Made by a program: the position numbers and the translations under genes. Of a stretch of DNA of 64,000 nt, positions 63,072 through 64,000 are shown in pieces (positions within the stretch are counted from its first letter, which is position 1; every line of letters starts with the position of its first letter). Source of the DNA: Burkholderiaceae bacterium (lineage in GTDB: Bacteria > Pseudomonadota > Gammaproteobacteria > Burkholderiales > Burkholderiaceae_C); contig JADMJJ010000085.1 of assembly GCA_018780645.1 (NCBI GenBank), positions 1-64,000 of the forward strand. The letters are read 5' to 3'. The notes under the pieces were generated by a model. That model did no database searches. It saw only the letters and a list, made by a program, of their open reading frames with translations, and was not told where the DNA came from.

Positions 63072-63893
63072 ATGAGCGAAGGGCGCGCCAAGCGCTTCCC
63101 GCTGCCACTGAACAAGATTTCGCAGCCGGCGGCCGGCCCGGTGCGCACGGTGCTGCGTCCGCAGCTGCATCTGCAGCAGGCGGCCGATCATGCCGCCCGC
63201 CAGAGCGCGCCCACCGGCCTGGGGTTGGATTCGGCCGGTGTGCGCCTGCGCATGGTTCAGCGGCTGCAACAGGAGGGCCTTCGTGACGAGCGCGTGCTGC
63301 AGGCGCTGAGCGCCGTGCAGCGCCATCTGTTCGTTGATACCGCGCTGGCCACCCAGGCCTATGAAGATACCAGCCTGCCCATCGGCCATGGCCAGACCAT
63401 TTCCAAGCCCTCGGTGGTCGGGCGCATGATCGCGCTGCTGCTCGGCGGCGCCCAGGCGCAGGCCCGCGGCCAGCTTGGCAAGGTGCTGGAGATCGGCACC
63501 GGCTGCGGCTACCAGGCCGCGGTGCTGGCCCAGCTGGCGCGCGAGGTGGTGTCGATCGAGCGCCTGCGGCCGCTGCACGACAAGGCGCGCGAGAATCTGG
63601 CCGCGACGCGGGCCCACAAGATTCGTCTGATCTATGGTGATGGTCGACTCGGGCACAGGCCCGGCGCGCCCTATGACAGCATCATTGCCGCCGCTGGCGG
63701 CGACGACCTGCCGGCCGAGTGGCTGGCCCAGCTGGCGCCCGGCGGCCGACTGATTGCACCGATGTCACAGGCCACCGGTCAGGGTCAGGTCTTGGTGGTG
63801 GTGGACCACGTGCTGGAGCGAGGCGTTACAAGATTTGTGCGCAACGCCTATGAGGCGGTTCACTTCGTCCCCCTAAAATCAGGCGTCATGTAG
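63072..63893 (+). CDS. pcm: protein-L-isoaspartate O-methyltransferase
   Basis: A 273-aa SAM-dependent repair methyltransferase. Motifs: EDTSLPIGHGQTISKPSVVGRM (in parts) for substrate binding, LEIGTGCGYQAAVLAQLA as SAM motif I, and SIERLRPLHDKAREN as motif post-I. It carries an extra basic N-terminal segment of about 50 residues. In this order of genes it is normally followed by nlpD and rpoS. Confidence 0.94.
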   Translation: MSEGRAKRFPLPLNKISQPAAGPVRTVLRPQLHLQQAADHAARQSAPTGLGLDSAGVRLRMVQRLQQEGLRDERVLQALSAVQRHLFVDTALATQAYEDTSLPIGHGQTISKPSVVGRMIALLLGGAQAQARGQLGKVLEIGTGCGYQAAVLAQLAREVVSIERLRPLHDKARENLAATRAHKIRLIYGDGRLGHRPGAPYDSIIAAAGGDDLPAEWLAQLAPGGRLIAPMSQATGQGQVLVVVDHVLERGVTRFVRNAYEAVHFVPLKSGVM

Positions 63894-63900
63894 GTGGTTC

Positions 63901-63969
63901 ATGGCGTCCGACAAGACCCAGAATCGCCATTCAGTACAGCCCCGCGCGGGGCGCAACGACAGGCTATGA
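63901..63969 (+). CDS. 22-codon leader ORF coupled to the next gene
   Basis: A 22-aa ORF (begins MASDKTQNRH) with AGGTGG just upstream of its ATG. Its TGA overlaps the following ATG (ATGA), and it contains the 14-nt perfect palindrome GCCCCGCGCGGGGC at 63939-63952, which ends 13 nt before that ATG and could hide its ribosome-binding site until the leader is translated. Leader-peptide control is inference; it may also be a chance ORF. Confidence 0.45.
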   Translation: MASDKTQNRHSVQPRAGRNDRL

Positions 63970-64000
63970 CCCAATCCGTGAACTCCGCTGTGAAATCACC
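63966..64000 (+). CDS. start of a gene cut by the window edge (nlpD-position gene)
   Basis: Only the first eleven codons are visible (MTQSVNSAVKS). The position after surE-pcm suggests nlpD or an rpoS-linked gene, but the sequence is too short to tell and the start could be further in. Overlaps the leader ORF by four bases. Confidence 0.4.
   Translation, partial: MTQSVNSAVKS

Overview
The window is about 64 kb of GC-rich chromosomal DNA, almost certainly from a betaproteobacterium of the order Burkholderiales, most likely the Roseateles / Paucibacter / Rubrivivax / Leptothrix neighbourhood. This is inferred from gene content: an Arg32-type EF-P next to earP, a PEP-CTERM/PrsT locus, an IclR-linked branched-chain-type ABC operon, the surE-pcm pair, and an intergenic palindromic repeat of a kind I recall from this order. 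I see no rRNA, CRISPR array, insertion sequence or prophage. Most of the window is ordinary core genome, with several accessory islands.

Layout. 1-300: 3' part of a class II tRNA and, facing it, a compact unit of sigma70-like promoter, perfect LexA box, Shine-Dalgarno, 32-codon ORF and terminator. 0.3-4.4 kb: alanine aminotransferase, a MocR/PdxR-type regulator, a PaiB-like FMN protein and a GNAT acetyltransferase. 4.7-10.2 kb: iclR-livG-livF-SBP-livH-livM operon. 10.2-20.5 kb: PEP-CTERM locus (small PEP-CTERM protein, PrsT TPR lipoprotein, 1099-aa passenger-repeat PEP-CTERM protein, 76-aa protein) with a divergent winged-helix/ATPase regulator. 20.5-25 kb: zinc-ribbon protein, PKD/BNR lipoprotein, orphan AMP-forming ligase. 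25-32 kb: lipid and acyl-CoA metabolism (ETF-QO, SDR, thioesterases, PAS-LuxR regulator, 3-oxoacid CoA-transferase). 31.6-32.9 kb: a palindromic repeat and a stand-alone LanC-like protein. 33-47.3 kb: housekeeping block (pyrD, tdk, aroG, rpiA, mnmC, efp, earP, uvrC, pgsA, HU, tRNA-Val, ppiD, tRNA-His). 47.4-58 kb: accessory catabolic cluster with a five-gene, mostly overlapping operon (TonB-dependent receptor, MFS, S9 peptidase, FAD amine oxidase, glutamine-synthetase-like ligase) and a divergent M14-type peptidase plus LuxR regulator. 58-61 kb: two-component system. 61-64 kb: quinone oxidoreductase, surE, pcm, and the start of a further gene preceded by a coupled 22-codon leader ORF.

Most interesting: (a) the LexA-controlled 32-aa ORF, organised like an SOS-induced small membrane peptide; (b) the 47.4-58 kb cluster, which reads as uptake of a peptide-like compound, hydrolysis, and gamma-glutamylation/oxidation of a released amine, without the later Puu enzymes; (c) the PEP-CTERM locus with its small ORF and dedicated-looking regulator; (d) an MnmC with a decayed methyltransferase half; (e) the leader ORF plus hairpin at the right edge.
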